A program made the position numbers and the translations under genes. Source: Pinus tabuliformis (taxonomy: Eukaryota; Streptophyta; Pinopsida; Pinales; Pinaceae). Taken from it: 64,000 nucleotides of DNA. Positions within the stretch are counted from its first letter, which is position 1. Every line of letters starts with the position of its first letter. This document shows, in pieces, positions 45,421-56,054 of the stretch. The notes below the pieces were generated by a model. It saw nothing but the letters and a program-made list of their open reading frames with translations, did no database searches and was not told the origin of the DNA. The stretch lies in the NCBI GenBank assembly GCA_031772625.1, contig CM062814.1, positions 824,112,757 through 824,176,756 of the forward strand, written 5' to 3'.

Positions 45421-46125
45421 ATGGACAAGCAAGCAAAATACACCAAACATGGTTTGCCATTATTTGAGGGGCAAAATTATGCCATTTGGAGCATAAGGAT
45501 GAGATTATTCTTACAAGCACAAGGAGTTGATGTTTTTAAAGTTGTTTTAAATGAATACAAGGTATCAACCTCTACTCCAACAGATTCAATTGGAAGAAGA
45601 CTCTATGAAAGTAATCCAAAGGCTTTGTATTCCATTCTAGGAGTGTTGTTAGGAATCAACAAAGGAAATTTGGGACAAGATCAAGAATGTGTATGAAGGA
45701 GATGAAAATGTCAAAGGGGCCAAGCTTCAAACTTATAGAGTAAAATTTGAACACCTGAATATGAAGGAATTATAACTTAATTCCTCTGGGTTTATGAGAT
45801 CATGAATAATATGAAAGGACTAGGAGAGAAAATTGCAAATACAGTCATCGTACAAAAGATACTGAGATCTCTCCCAATGAGATTTGATTCTAAAATCTCA
45901 GCTTTAGAAGTAATACAATATCTAGCTATGTTGAGTGTGGATGAGTTATGTGGAATCCTTACAACATATGAAATGAGGATAGAACAGGAAATTCCATCCA
46001 TAAGGGAATCAACTTTCAAGGCCTCTAAGAAGACAAGGAAGAACGAGCAAACATAAAAAGTAAGAAAAGAGGAACTGACAAATATAAAGGTAAGCTTCCT
46101 TTAAAATGTTTTGAATGTGGTATAA
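45421..46125 (+). pseudogene. Gag N-terminal part of the second copia element
   Basis: Starts with ATG 45421; LPLFEGQNYAIWSIRMR aligns with the gag start of the first element. A frameshift near 45660 moves to a frame with EIWDKIKNVYEGDENVKGAK, which ends at TAA 45774; a third frame carries MNNMKGLGEKIANTVIVQK, then KILRSLPMRFDSKISALE and LCGILTTYEMR to about 46056. Another shift leads to KGKLPLKCFECG, where the CCHC knuckle is cut by the nested element at the TATAA target. Host gag resumes at 52525. Confidence 0.85.
46121..46125 (+). repeat. Left 5-bp TSD of the nested LTR element
   Basis: TATAA; repeated at 52525-52529. Confidence 0.85.
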
Positions 46126-48092
46126 TGATCCAAAAATGGATCCTGGATAAACCTCTAAGTCTAAAAGACTTCATATAAGAGGTAAAAGGTTCCAAATGGC
46201 ACAAATCCTTTGTAAATCAGAGGAAAATGAAAGTCATAGGCTGCTCTCAGAAATAGTCTCATTGCAGAGATCTCCTCATTCTGAATCCAACGCAACTTTA
46301 ATGGGCGAAAACGGACTCCAGATGCAAGAGTTATTATAAAATGAAAATTGCCCAATGTCCTTAGAAAAGGAGGCAATTTCATTAAATTGTGAACTATATT
46401 GAAAATTTTGGTTTTAGTATAGGCTCACGGGCCAATCCACAGCTGACACATTGCAAGCCAGGATTGGACCACGTGGCCTTGTTTGATTGGGCTAAGAGGA
46501 ATATCGCATCGCAATTATTTATAAGGGAAGGACCTTGGGCCTTTAGCAATTGCGATAAGCGATTGTCGCTTTATCGCATCGCACATATTCATGGGAGGAC
46601 TTAATAAAGGCTGAGGCCGATGCAACATGTGACTGTGATCGCTGATATCGGCGGATCGTTGTTGGCAATCCCAAAAGGGAAGGACCCCGGGCCGATGCAA
46701 CTTGTGACTGCGATTGCCGATATCGGCGGATTGCTGTCGACGATCCCAAAAGGGAAGAACCCCAGGCCATGCGACTTGCGACTGTGATCAGAACCAGACC
46801 CGAAAGGGTTCTGAAATATAAATACATAATATTTCAGATCTGGACCAAAGCCATTTCCACGGGTTTTTGTGATATTTGCCATGTTTTAATATATTTACAA
46901 AATACAAAGGGGCAGGCCTTAGAGCCATTGCGACTTACGATAGCGACCTACGGGCAGACCCGATAGGAAAATAAAGCACAGTTATGAATGTTTCAAGTCC
47001 GGTGAACAGTGCTTTATGCAGATTTTCCCATGTTTTACAACGTTCTCTGTGTAAATAGAGAACGACTGTTTCTGAAGAATTTAAAGCGTCGATTGCCCTT
47101 CCGTTACCAAATAGGTGGCATTCTTCCCTGAAAGCGTTAGAAAATGATTGTTAAACGCTCAGAAGGGGACTTGAGCGAACAAAGGTCGAGGAGCTGAAGA
47201 GCCTGAAGGGGAAAACAAACCGACCAACGTCGATTGATTAAAAAAAAAAGCCACAGAATGGAGAGGGGGAGGCAAGAAGGCCGCGCTGAGACATAACAGA
47301 AGAAAAAAGAGAGGCTTGGAATTTTCCAGGAGGGTAGTCCACAACGTGAAGTGAATGCGTGGGCAGAGTTGGAGCGCTGAGGAACCCATTGGGAAGCTCG
47401 GTGTGCTAGAGCGCTTAATATAGCGAAGCCACAAGAGGTTGGAGGCAACGTATAAATACTTCAGTGAAGTATCAAATAACAAAGAGACGAATGCTGGAGC
47501 TGTTGCTGGTGTTGTTTGAGTTGAAGACATAAGAAGGGTTCCAGAGACAGTAAACAATTCTGAGGGAGTTAGAGAAGCCAGAAGCTCAAAGGAGTCTTAA
47601 AGCATTGATTGAAAGAATTAGTCTAGAGAAGCCTAGAACTGTTTGCAGCTAAAGGACAGCTAAGGGTAAGATGGTATTCTGAGCCCATTGGTTCATTTTT
47701 AAACCATATGGAGTTGAGTCAAGGACTTGTAAAAAAATTCAACCATAATCCCAAAGAGCCTAATCGATTTGATCAGAGCTCAAGGAGACATAGCCCAAGA
47801 TATCAGGGTGAACTCCATATTACATTGTTGTCTTATGTGTTTGCTTCTTTGCTGCATTATTCACTGTTATATGCATTTATATATATGTTCAAGCACATTT
47901 AAATATTAGCATACATAGCAGACTTTAAAGCAAATGATCAGTTGAAACAACTAGACGCATACACCTATATTTTCAAGCATTTCTTAATTCCGCATTGGTT
48001 AATCATTAAAGACTTGGGAATATTCAAGCTTTAGAAGTGGGAGAGGTTCTTGTAAGCTAAACAAGAAGCCTAAGAGCCCCATTTTCAGATTA
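46126..48092 (+). repeat. 5' LTR of the nested element (1,967 bp)
   Basis: Starts TGATCCAAAAATGGATCC and ends CCCCATTTTCAGATTA. TATA box TATAAATA at 47451-47458. U3 holds a ~75-bp tandem repeat (about 46614-46785) carrying GATATCGGCGGA and CCCAAAAGGGAAG. ORFs of 70-130 codons on either strand occur in both LTRs and are accidental. Confidence 0.93.
47451..47458 (+). promoter_or_regulatory. TATA box of the nested 5' LTR
   Basis: TATAAATA, conserved at 51882-51889 in the 3' LTR with the same flanks (GTATAAATACTTCAGTG). Confidence 0.65.
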
Positions 48093-48094
48093 GG

Positions 48095-48106
48095 TGGTAT
48101 CGGAGC
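48095..48106 (+). promoter_or_regulatory. Primer binding site of the nested element
   Basis: TGGTATCGGAGC two bases after the LTR end; one change from the usual initiator tRNA-Met site. Confidence 0.85.
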
Positions 48107-48428
48107 TTAAGATTGATTAACCACACCTTTAAGAAGGTTATATTAGAATGCTTGATTGACAGAGCAAAGACTGCTTGTCTGAAAGGTGTTTGAACAGCAA
48201 GAGGCTGATTGTATGCTTGTTTGCAGACTGACTATTTTCTGAGTTTGCAGAGGTAAAGGGAAAGCTATTGATAGCTCAATCCAGGAAGGACAAGAAGGAG
48301 AAGGGCTGAAGGCATTCTTCTATCCCAAAGGACCTCAAGGCAATCCAAAGCACAAGAGGCTTGTTGCAAGAGGTTGCTTAAATAAGCTCTTCATTTATCT
48401 TGTTGAAGTTTTTTTTTTCATTGCCATA

Positions 48429-49841
48429 ATGACAACTTCTACAAATGGGTCCTCAAATTCTGCTCTCTTCACGAGACTCTTTAATGAAGACATGAAGCAA
48501 GAATTATCCACCATGATGGATATGGTGAGAGAAATGTATGAGGATGGAAGGAAGAGCAACATGCTTAGAAAGCAACTGAATTCCATGAAGGAAGAGAAGC
48601 AATTGCTTGCTGAAAAATTGCAGGAAATGGAGAGGCAACTTCATATTGCAAATATGAACTTGAAAAGGATGCATGAGTTGGAGTCACAACTCTTTGTTTC
48701 CAAAGAAGCCTTAGTCAAGTATCAGCTTGAAGAAGAGGTAGGCCATTCCAGTTTGTCTTCAAATTCTTCTAAGAATGCTCATATTGGTTCTTTTGAAAAG
48801 CATACTAAAGGCATAGCTTCCAAGCTAATGTCCAAGATGGGCTATGAAAGAAAGGGCTTGGGAAAGCATGCACAAGGTATTATTGAACCAATAATGGTTG
48901 AAGAAAGGCCTAAGTATCTGGGTCTTGGCTATGGAAAATCTTATGGATAGAGTTCTAAAGCTGCCATGAAATCCATTGAAACCATTCCAAGAAGGAGTTT
49001 CATTGCAAGTCCTCTATCTCAAGAGTGTGAAGGTTGTGTTTAGGATGAATGCAATGGCTTGAAACATCATTTGCAGGGTGTAGGTGTTCAGAAGCACACC
49101 CTTGAACCAGAGAGTTATGGAAACTCTGACAGCCTTGAAGAGATTGATGGAATTCCAAAGGGAGCCACTTCTTCATTTGCTTCACCTCCTCATGAAGGCA
49201 ATAAAGGTGAAAGAGGCAAGTATAAATCTGGTTTTGAACATAGTCCTTTTGATTTTGCAAAGCGTGATAAATTTCCACATATATATGGGAAAAGAATTGC
49301 ATGCTCCTTTTGTGGTTTGGATAACCATCATGTTTCTAGATGTTGAAAGAGAATGGCCACATACAGGAAACTTTTGAAGGAAAGAAAGCAAGTAGCCAAA
49401 GGTCCATTAGACAAGGCAAATCATGCTGCCAAGAGGATGCACATGCAGTGCACTTACTGCCATAAGCAAGGGCATTTTGCCGAAAGGTGTTAGATTCTGA
49501 ATCTAGGAATGCTTCCACAAAAGCTAAGGGACAAGGTGGAAAGAGAAGATGGAAAAAATGGAAAGGAAGATTCCATGACTGATGTGTCTCAGAATGATTC
49601 ACATATTGATGTTGATGTGCAGACAAAGGAAGGACCTTTGAAATGGATTGGTAAGAAATGGTTAGAGTTCCTATCCAATTAAGATTACATGTCTATTGAT
49701 GCATCTGTTTGCATTTCTTTGCTAATGGAATGCAAGTTGCAATATTTTACCAAGAAGGTGAATGGAGAAGTTGAGTAGGAATCTCACTTTGTTGCTGCAA
49801 CATTATATTTTATTTCAGCTTCAAAAGTACAATGTTCTTAA
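48429..49841 (+). pseudogene. Gag-like protein with coiled coil, G-patch and two CCHC knuckles (nonsense-disrupted)
   Basis: One frame of 471 codons runs from ATG 48429 to TAA 49839-49841. Residues about 20-110 form a Glu/Lys/Leu-rich coiled coil (MKEEKQLLAEKLQEMERQ). Residues 128-170 are a G-patch: KLMSKMGYERKGLGKHAQG, then RPKYLGLGYGK, close to the plant MGYKGxGLGKNxQGI type. Knuckles follow at 49302-49343 (CSFCGLDNHHVSRC) and 49449-49490 (CTYCHKQGHFAERC). In-frame stops lie at 48948, 49041, 49344, 49491, 49680 and 49776; there is no frameshift. Zinc knuckles and a coiled coil fit a capsid/nucleocapsid role; G-patches usually bind RNA or activate DEAH helicases. The role in this element is inferred. 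No start codon rivals 48429, which follows a T-run. Confidence 0.85.
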
Positions 49842-50582
49842 GCGAAAGTTGAAGGATGAAATGCATGCATGAGATGATGTGCATGAACACAGGGATGTTG
49901 ATGTTTCCCTTGTTTTTGGAACATGTGTGTGTGATTGACTTGAAGGGTTGATTGCTTTGTTGTAAACATGCATGTAATGTCGATTTGGGAAAAATTAACT
50001 TGGTCTCCAAGTTGGAGGTAATAATGAAGTATTTCATCGTTTGAAAAAGAGTCCAAATGGTATTTTTCTACATACTTGACTTGACGGGTCATTTGCTTTA
50101 AAGGCATGTTTTGTGGACTTGTTATCTAGTCCATCATTTGTATGTAGATGTAAGACATGGAGGTGTTCACAAGATGTGAAATCTGTCTCTTTTGTTGAGG
50201 CATGAGTTTAGTCCATCCAGTTGTTGTCTGTATGTATGTTGTTGTTAACAGTTGTTGTTGGCAGCTTGTCAAACAGGTACAAATGAAAGCTTGTGGAGCA
50301 AATGTACTTCCCATTTGTTGAGCCACCTTGGATCAATGATCAAGGAAAAGAAGCTCAGAATACCTTCTATGACCATTTCAGTAGAAGTTCTGCAGGAAGG
50401 CAAGGAGGAAGACAATTCTTGTTAGGAAGACCAGCCCATCCAGAGAAGGGAAGTGGTCGGAAAATTTGGTTCAAAGGCACTATGCAAAGGCAAGTGTAGG
50501 GAGGCTAAAAGAAGAGGGTAAGTCACTCTCATTTACTGTTTAGATCAGTATATCAGTCTTTTGGATACGAAAAGTTCTTTTA
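49842..50582 (+). other. Non-coding 3' interior of the nested element
   Basis: No RT, integrase or other pol-type motif in any frame. ORFs on both strands are short and featureless. Confidence 0.6.
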
Positions 50583-50593
50583 GTGGGGAGGTG
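50583..50593 (+). promoter_or_regulatory. Polypurine tract of the nested element
   Basis: GTGGGGAGGTG-type purine run immediately before the 3' LTR start TGATCC at 50594. Confidence 0.75.
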
Positions 50594-52524
50594 TGATCCA
50601 AAAATGGATCCTGGATAAACCTATAAGTCTAAAAGACTTCATATAAGAGGTAAAAGGTGCTAAATGGCACAAATCCTTTGTAAATCAGAGGAAAATTAAA
50701 GTCGCAGGTTTCTCTCAGACATAGTCTCATTGCAGAGATCTCTTCATTCTGAATCCAACGCAACTTGAATGGGCGAAAACGGACTCCGGATGAAGGAGTT
50801 ATTGTAAAATGAAAATTGCCCAATGTCCTTAGAAAAGGAGGCAATTTCATTAAATTCTGAAATATATTGAAAATTTTGGTTTTAGTATAGGCTCATGGGC
50901 CAATCCACAGTTGACACATGGCAGGCCAGGATTGGGCCACGTGGCCTTGTTTGATTGGGCTAAGAGGAAATATCGCATCACAATTATTTATAAGGGAAGG
51001 ACCTTGGGCCATCAGCGATTGCCGCTTTATCGCATTGCACAGATTCATGGAAGACTTAATAAAGGTCGAGGCCAATGCGACATGCCACTGCGATTACCGA
51101 TATCAGCGACGATCCCAAAAGGGAAGGACCCTGGGCCGATGCGACTTGCGATTGCGATCACCGATATCAGCGGATCACTGTCGACGATCCCAAAAGGGAA
51201 GGACCCTGGGCTATGCGACTTGCGACTGTGATCGGAATCAGACCCAAAAGGGTTCTAAAATATAAATACATAATATTTTAGATCTGGACCAAAGCCATTT
51301 CCATGGGTTTTTGCGATATTTTCCATGTTTTAATATATTTACAAAATACAAAGGGGCAAGCCTTAAAGCTGATAGCGACCTACGGGTGGACCCAATAGGA
51401 AAATAAAGCACAATTATGAATGTTTCAAGTCTGGTGAACAATGCTTTATGTGGATTTTACCATGTTTTACAGCGTTCTCTGTGTAAATAGAGAATGATTG
51501 TTTCTGAATAATTTAAAGCACCAATTGACCTTCTGTTACCAAATAGGTGGCATTCTTCCCTGAAAGTGTTAGCAAATGATTGTTAAACGCTCAGAAGGGG
51601 ACTTGAGCGAACAAAGGCCGAGGAGCCAAAGAGCCAAAAGGGGAAAACAAACTGACCAACGTCGATTGATTAAAAAAAAAGCCACAGAATGGAGAGGAGG
51701 AGGCAAGAAGGCCGCGCTGAGACAGAACAAAAGCAAAAAGAGAGGCTTGGAATTTGCCAAGAGGGCAGTCCATAGTGTGAAGTGAATGCGTGGGCAGAAT
51801 TGGAGCGTTGAGGAACCCATTGGGAAGCTTGGTGTGCAAGAGCGCTTAATAGAGCAAAGCCACCAAAGGTTGGAGGTAGCGTATAAATACTTCAGTGAAG
51901 TATCAAATAGAAAAGAGATCGAATGCTCGAGCTGTTGCTGGTGTTGTTTTAGTTGAAGACAGAAGAAGGGTTCCAGAGACAGTAAACAATTCTGAGGGAG
52001 TCAAAGAAGCCAAAAGCTCAAAGGAGTCTCAGAGCATTGACTGAAAGAATTATTCTAGAGAAGCCTAGAACTATTTGTAGCTAAAGGACAACCGGGGGTA
52101 AGATGGTATTCTGAGCCCATTGGTTCATTTGTAAACCATATGGAGTTGAGTCAAGGACTTGTAAAAAGAATTCAGCCATAATCCCAAAGAGCCTAATCAA
52201 GTTGATTAGAGCTCAAGGAGATGTAGCCCAAGGTATCAGGGTGAACTCCATATTACATTGTTGTCTTATGTGTTTGCTTATTTGTTGCATTTTCACTGTT
52301 ATATGCATTTATATATATGTTCAAGCACATTTAAATATCAGCATACACAACAGACTTTAAATCAAATGATCAGTTGAAACAACTACAAGCATACACCTAT
52401 ATTTTCAAGCATTTCTTAATTCCGCATTGGTTAATAATTAAATACTTGGGAATATTAAAGCCTTGGAAGTGGGAGAGGTTCTTGTAAGCTAGATAAGAAG
52501 CCTAAGAGCCCCATTTTCAGATCA
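50594..52524 (+). repeat. 3' LTR of the nested element (1,931 bp)
   Basis: Matches 46126-48092 throughout, with substitutions and small indels, including a shortened first unit of the ~75-bp repeat. Ends CCCCATTTTCAGATCA. TSD TATAA follows at 52525-52529. Confidence 0.93.
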
Positions 52525-52529
52525 TATAA

Positions 52530-54524
52530 TAGGTCAATTTTCTTCTAAAAGTCGTTTTGCAAAGGGGTAAAATAGTGATGAAGGGGAAAGTTATTATAGA
52601 ATTAAAAGATATATTAGAAAAGAAACAAAGGAAAGAACAAGGGAAATTTATTCAAGAAGAAAAGTCTTTATTTAAGAGAAGATAGTAGCTCATCTAATGA
52701 AGATGATGATAGTGACAATGATTTCGATATAGTGCTCTTCATAGCATTAAACATTCAAAATGAAACTCCTAAAAATTATGGAAGAAATTATGAAGAACAA
52801 TAAGGAGAAGTAGATCTTGAGGAAAAATTAGTTAGTGCCTTAAGAGATCGTAGAAGAACAAGGGAGAAAAAAACCCATACTCAAGGAAGAGGTCAAGAAA
52901 GTAAAGGAATGTTTACAAAGTCCTAATAAAAATTCTGAAGAGACTGACTCAATAGACTATCATAAATATGAAAGTATAATTAGAAGAAGCCAAAGTGATT
53001 GAAGAAACACTCAAGAGACAATTGGAAGAAAGAGAGAGAATAACGAAGAATCTAGAAGTTAAGATAGACTCCTTAAGGAAGGAACTACGAAAGAAGGATA
53101 TCAAGTAGAACTTTCAAAACAACACCAAAATACTGGATGAAATCATCAGAAACCAAAAACCATTAAATCATAGGTTTGGACTAGGATATAAACAAAATAA
53201 TAATGATAAAGGTTCAAGCTATATGATGATAGAAAATGAAGCAAAGAAAGGAAGCTAAAGGAGGAAGAATACAAGCCACTAAAGGAGGAAGTACAAAAAC
53301 CAACAATGAAGAATATTCAAGAAGATCGTGACTTCATAAGAACAACGCCATCAAGAATACACTTAGGTGCCAGAATATGTTTCTTGGTCTGTGTTGTTCT
53401 TTTAATAATTTTGGGCATAAGGCTATAAATTGTAGAGCCTATGCAAAAAGTAGAAATAGAAGAAATAGCTATGGAATTCCTAAGAATTACTATGAAGGTA
53501 GTTATGGTAGAAAATATTGTGAGGTCTTCAACATAAATTATAACAATTTTGGTGCTCTTACTTGTGAAATTGAATGTTACAATTGCAACAATTTTGGAAA
53601 GATAGTCAGAAATTGTAGAATCAATTTGATAGTTCCTTAATGGTAAACAAGTTAGGTTCTAGTTATCCATCATATGGGGGAACAACAAGAACTTGGAAAA
53701 GAAAGCAAGAAGATTTGAAGGCTGAGGTATGTGGGTTTTCCTTACAAACCCAAAGTAGAAAAATTCAATGGTATATTGATAGTGGTTGTTCAAAACATAT
53801 AACTAGAGACAAAAGCATATTTGTAACATTGAAGAAAGAAAAAGAAGGATTTGTCACTTTTGGCAATGATAACTCTACCAAATTATAGGGAAAGGCACAA
53901 TTAGCCTTGGAAGTAAAAACGTGCAGGCGGAAAATGTTTTACTTATTGAAGATAGGAAGAATAATTTGCTAAGTGTAAGCCAAATGTGTGACTATGAACA
54001 CACACTTATATTCAATTCAAAAGAATCTGAAATAGGGAAAGAAGGATCAAGGAAATTGGTTGCAAAAGAAATAAAAACTCCAAAAAACATATACATCTTA
54101 AATGAGATTGGAAAGGAAAGATGTTGCTTGGGAAAGGAAGATGAAATTTGGCTTTGGCATAGAATATTGGGGCATATACACTTTGAAATTCTTGCCAAGA
54201 TTAGCAAGAAAGAAGTTGTAAGGGATATGCATGAAATTACAAAGCCTTCAAATACCATGTGCAAGCATTGTCACCATGGAAAACAAACGAGAGTTGAGTT
54301 AAAAACTAAGGAACACTCAACAAAAAAACCATTGGAATTTGTACATACTGATTTTATGTGGGGCCAAAAGAGAAAAGGACTAGATGGCGCAATACTTCAT
54401 GTTGCTTGTTGATGACTACATAAGGGTGACCTAGTTCTTTTCTTAAAAAGAAGTCAGAAGCTTTTCAAAATTTTAGAATATTCAACGAATTTTTTAAAAA
54501 TGAAACCAATTTGAAAATAAAATG
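52530..54524 (+). pseudogene. Second copia element: gag C-terminus, protease and integrase N-terminus
   Basis: Resumes in the interrupted knuckle, then a broken Lys/Glu-rich region with many stops (52560-53370). Two later knuckles survive partly: SFNNFGHKAINC (near 53395) and CYNCNNFGKIVRNC (near 53580), the latter with Lys in place of His. Protease has WYIDSGCSKHITRDK near 53770. Integrase starts with VLLIEDRKNNLLSVSQM, an HHCC finger (LWHRILGHIHFE ... MCKHCHHGKQTR, about 54150-54290) and FVHTDF with the first catalytic Asp near 54350. After a frameshift near 54355 only VDDYIRVT-type fragments remain. The sequence stops at KIKC (54524), where an insertion intervenes. Confidence 0.85.
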
Positions 54525-54529
54525 CATAA

Positions 54530-55456
54530 TGATTCGTAAACTGCCATGGATATTCCACTGGATAGTTCGTCACAATAGATCTGAAAATATTATATTAAAA
54601 ATTTGAGATTCTACACTATTACAGTTTTATTAAACTTTAAGATCTGTATATTTAACCATAATTAGTGCATGCATGCAAATGGAAATTATGGAGAAAAGTA
54701 GAGAATAGAAAAATAAGCACACACACACACACAAGGCACAAGATATGCTCTCTGGGAAACCCTTTCGAGAGAAAACCCAGCTAGAAGGTGAGTCTTCTTC
54801 ACTCTCTTTCTCGATCTGGAAATATGGCTGCATGTACAAAAAAGTAATGCTTGTGGCCCTGGGCTACTACAATGCATAGATCCTTTGTGTGTGATCTACC
54901 TCTTATCTCTCATGGCTATCTTTGCTCAACTATGGAAGAAAATGCTCTCGAAAGAATGTAATGCATTTTCCTCCTAGTGGCTCAGTTATAACACAGCCCG
55001 ATAACCTACTAGTTGCTAAGTTTGACTACATCAACTCTTAACTAGAGTTACAATATAGAATCTTCTAGAATATTTTACATCATAATCACGTGGCTTTCCC
55101 CTTTTCCATAAATAATGGGGCTATCGCGACATCCTTCCGAACTATAGGTGTGAAAACAGGAAGGTCAACTTCTAAGTGGCATAACTTTTGCATACGGACT
55201 CTGATTGACGCGCTTCTTATGCCACTGGAAAGATATTTGTGTGTAGAATAGCATGAAATGGTGCTACTATAAAGAGACAAAGTTTTCCCCCAAAAACATT
55301 GTTTGATTCCTCAAAGCGCTCCTGGAATATTTCAGACCCCGTTTTGTAAAATTGGGCCCCACCGGTAAAAAAAGGTCCCATGAGCTGATTCCTCCACTTT
55401 TTCCACTCCAAATGCATTGAGATGGATGGAAAATAATATAATGATCTAATCGGGAT
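54530..55456. mobile_element. Insertion of about 0.93 kb in the second copia integrase (possible solo LTR)
   Basis: Integrase sequence breaks at ...AAATGCATAAT and resumes at CATAATATTAGATAATGG, so CATAAT (54525-54530 and 55457-55462) flanks the insert. The insert can be read as TGATTCG...CGGGAT(CA), giving TG...CA ends with partly inverted termini, as in a solo LTR, but the exact border is ambiguous by a few bases. It contains an (AC)n run at 54718-54733 and no ORF of note. Other small element types are possible. Confidence 0.6.
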
Positions 55457-55462
55457 CATAAT

Positions 55463-56054
55463 ATTAGATAATGGAGGAGAATTCACTTCAAATAAATCCA
55501 ATGACTATTTTGAAGAACGTGGAATAAGAAGACACTTCTTAATAGCTAGAATTCCTCAAAAAAATGGAGTGATTGAAAGAAATAACAGAACTATGGAAGA
55601 GATGGATAGAAATTTGTTGCATGAATCCAATCTAAGTACTAGCTTTTGGCGAAAAAACATACATATAGTTGTTCACTTTTTTAATAGAGGATTGCTCGGA
55701 AGCAACAATGAAAAAACTCCCTGTGAACTATGGAAGGGAAGACCAACTAGTGTCAAGAATTTCAGAATATTTGGAAGCAAATGTAACATAAAAGGTGATG
55801 AAAAAAAGTTAGGAAAGTTTGACTCCCGATAGATGAAGGCATACTTGTTAGGTACTCATGTAAAAGCAAAGAAAACAAGTGCTACAATCTTAGATTCAAC
55901 TAGATAGTAGGAAACATCGATGTAAAAATTGATGAAACAAACTTGTTGAAAACCAAGAAGGAAATAAAAAATCCACACATATTTGAAGAACAAGTAGAGG
56001 AAGAACAAAAGCAAGAGGAAGAAAAAGAAGAACATGAATACCAAGAAGAGAAGT
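55463..56054 (+). pseudogene. Second copia element: integrase core end and C-terminus
   Basis: Reads LDNGGEFTSNKS (second catalytic Asp), RIPQKNGVIERNNRTMEEM (catalytic Glu), WRKNIHIVVHFFNR, TPCELWKGRPTSVKNFRIFG, matching the first element's integrase. TAG at 55831 replaces an Ala/Arg-type position; a frameshift near 55850 leads to NIDVKIDETNLLKTKKE and an acidic Glu/Gln-rich linker (55980-56054). RT should follow but does not. Confidence 0.85.

Larger units (their letters stand above)
46126..52524 (+). mobile_element. Nested non-autonomous LTR retrotransposon coding a G-patch/zinc-knuckle protein
   Basis: Two ~1.95-kb LTRs (46126-48092 and 50594-52524) flank a 2.5-kb interior with a tRNA-iMet primer site and a polypurine tract. 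The element is bordered by TATAA duplications and sits inside the zinc knuckle of the host copia gag. LTR ends are TGATCC...GATCA (5' copy ends GATTA, a probable C-to-T change). The interior has a single gag-like frame and no protease, RT, RNase H or integrase, so it must have used enzymes of another element. Counting by eye, the first ~225 bp of the LTRs differ at about 7% of positions, so the insertion is old. Confidence 0.93.
44600..56054 (+). mobile_element. Second copia element, decayed, interrupted twice and missing RT, RNase H and the 3' LTR
   Basis: The LTR end, primer site, gag start, knuckles, protease and integrase all match the organisation of the element at 1-6943 and are clearly related in protein sequence. 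It is split in gag by a 6.4-kb LTR retrotransposon (46126-52524) and in integrase by a ~0.93-kb insertion (about 54530-55456). After the integrase C terminus and an acidic linker the copia sequence ends near 56054 and unrelated LINE-type sequence begins. The left boundary is uncertain; no TGTTGG start was found. Confidence 0.85.

Noticed and set aside
47137..47557. Antisense ORFs of 103 and 132 aa, with counterparts at 51569-51839
   Set aside because: They occur at the same place in both LTRs of the nested element and diverge without keeping the frame; accidental.
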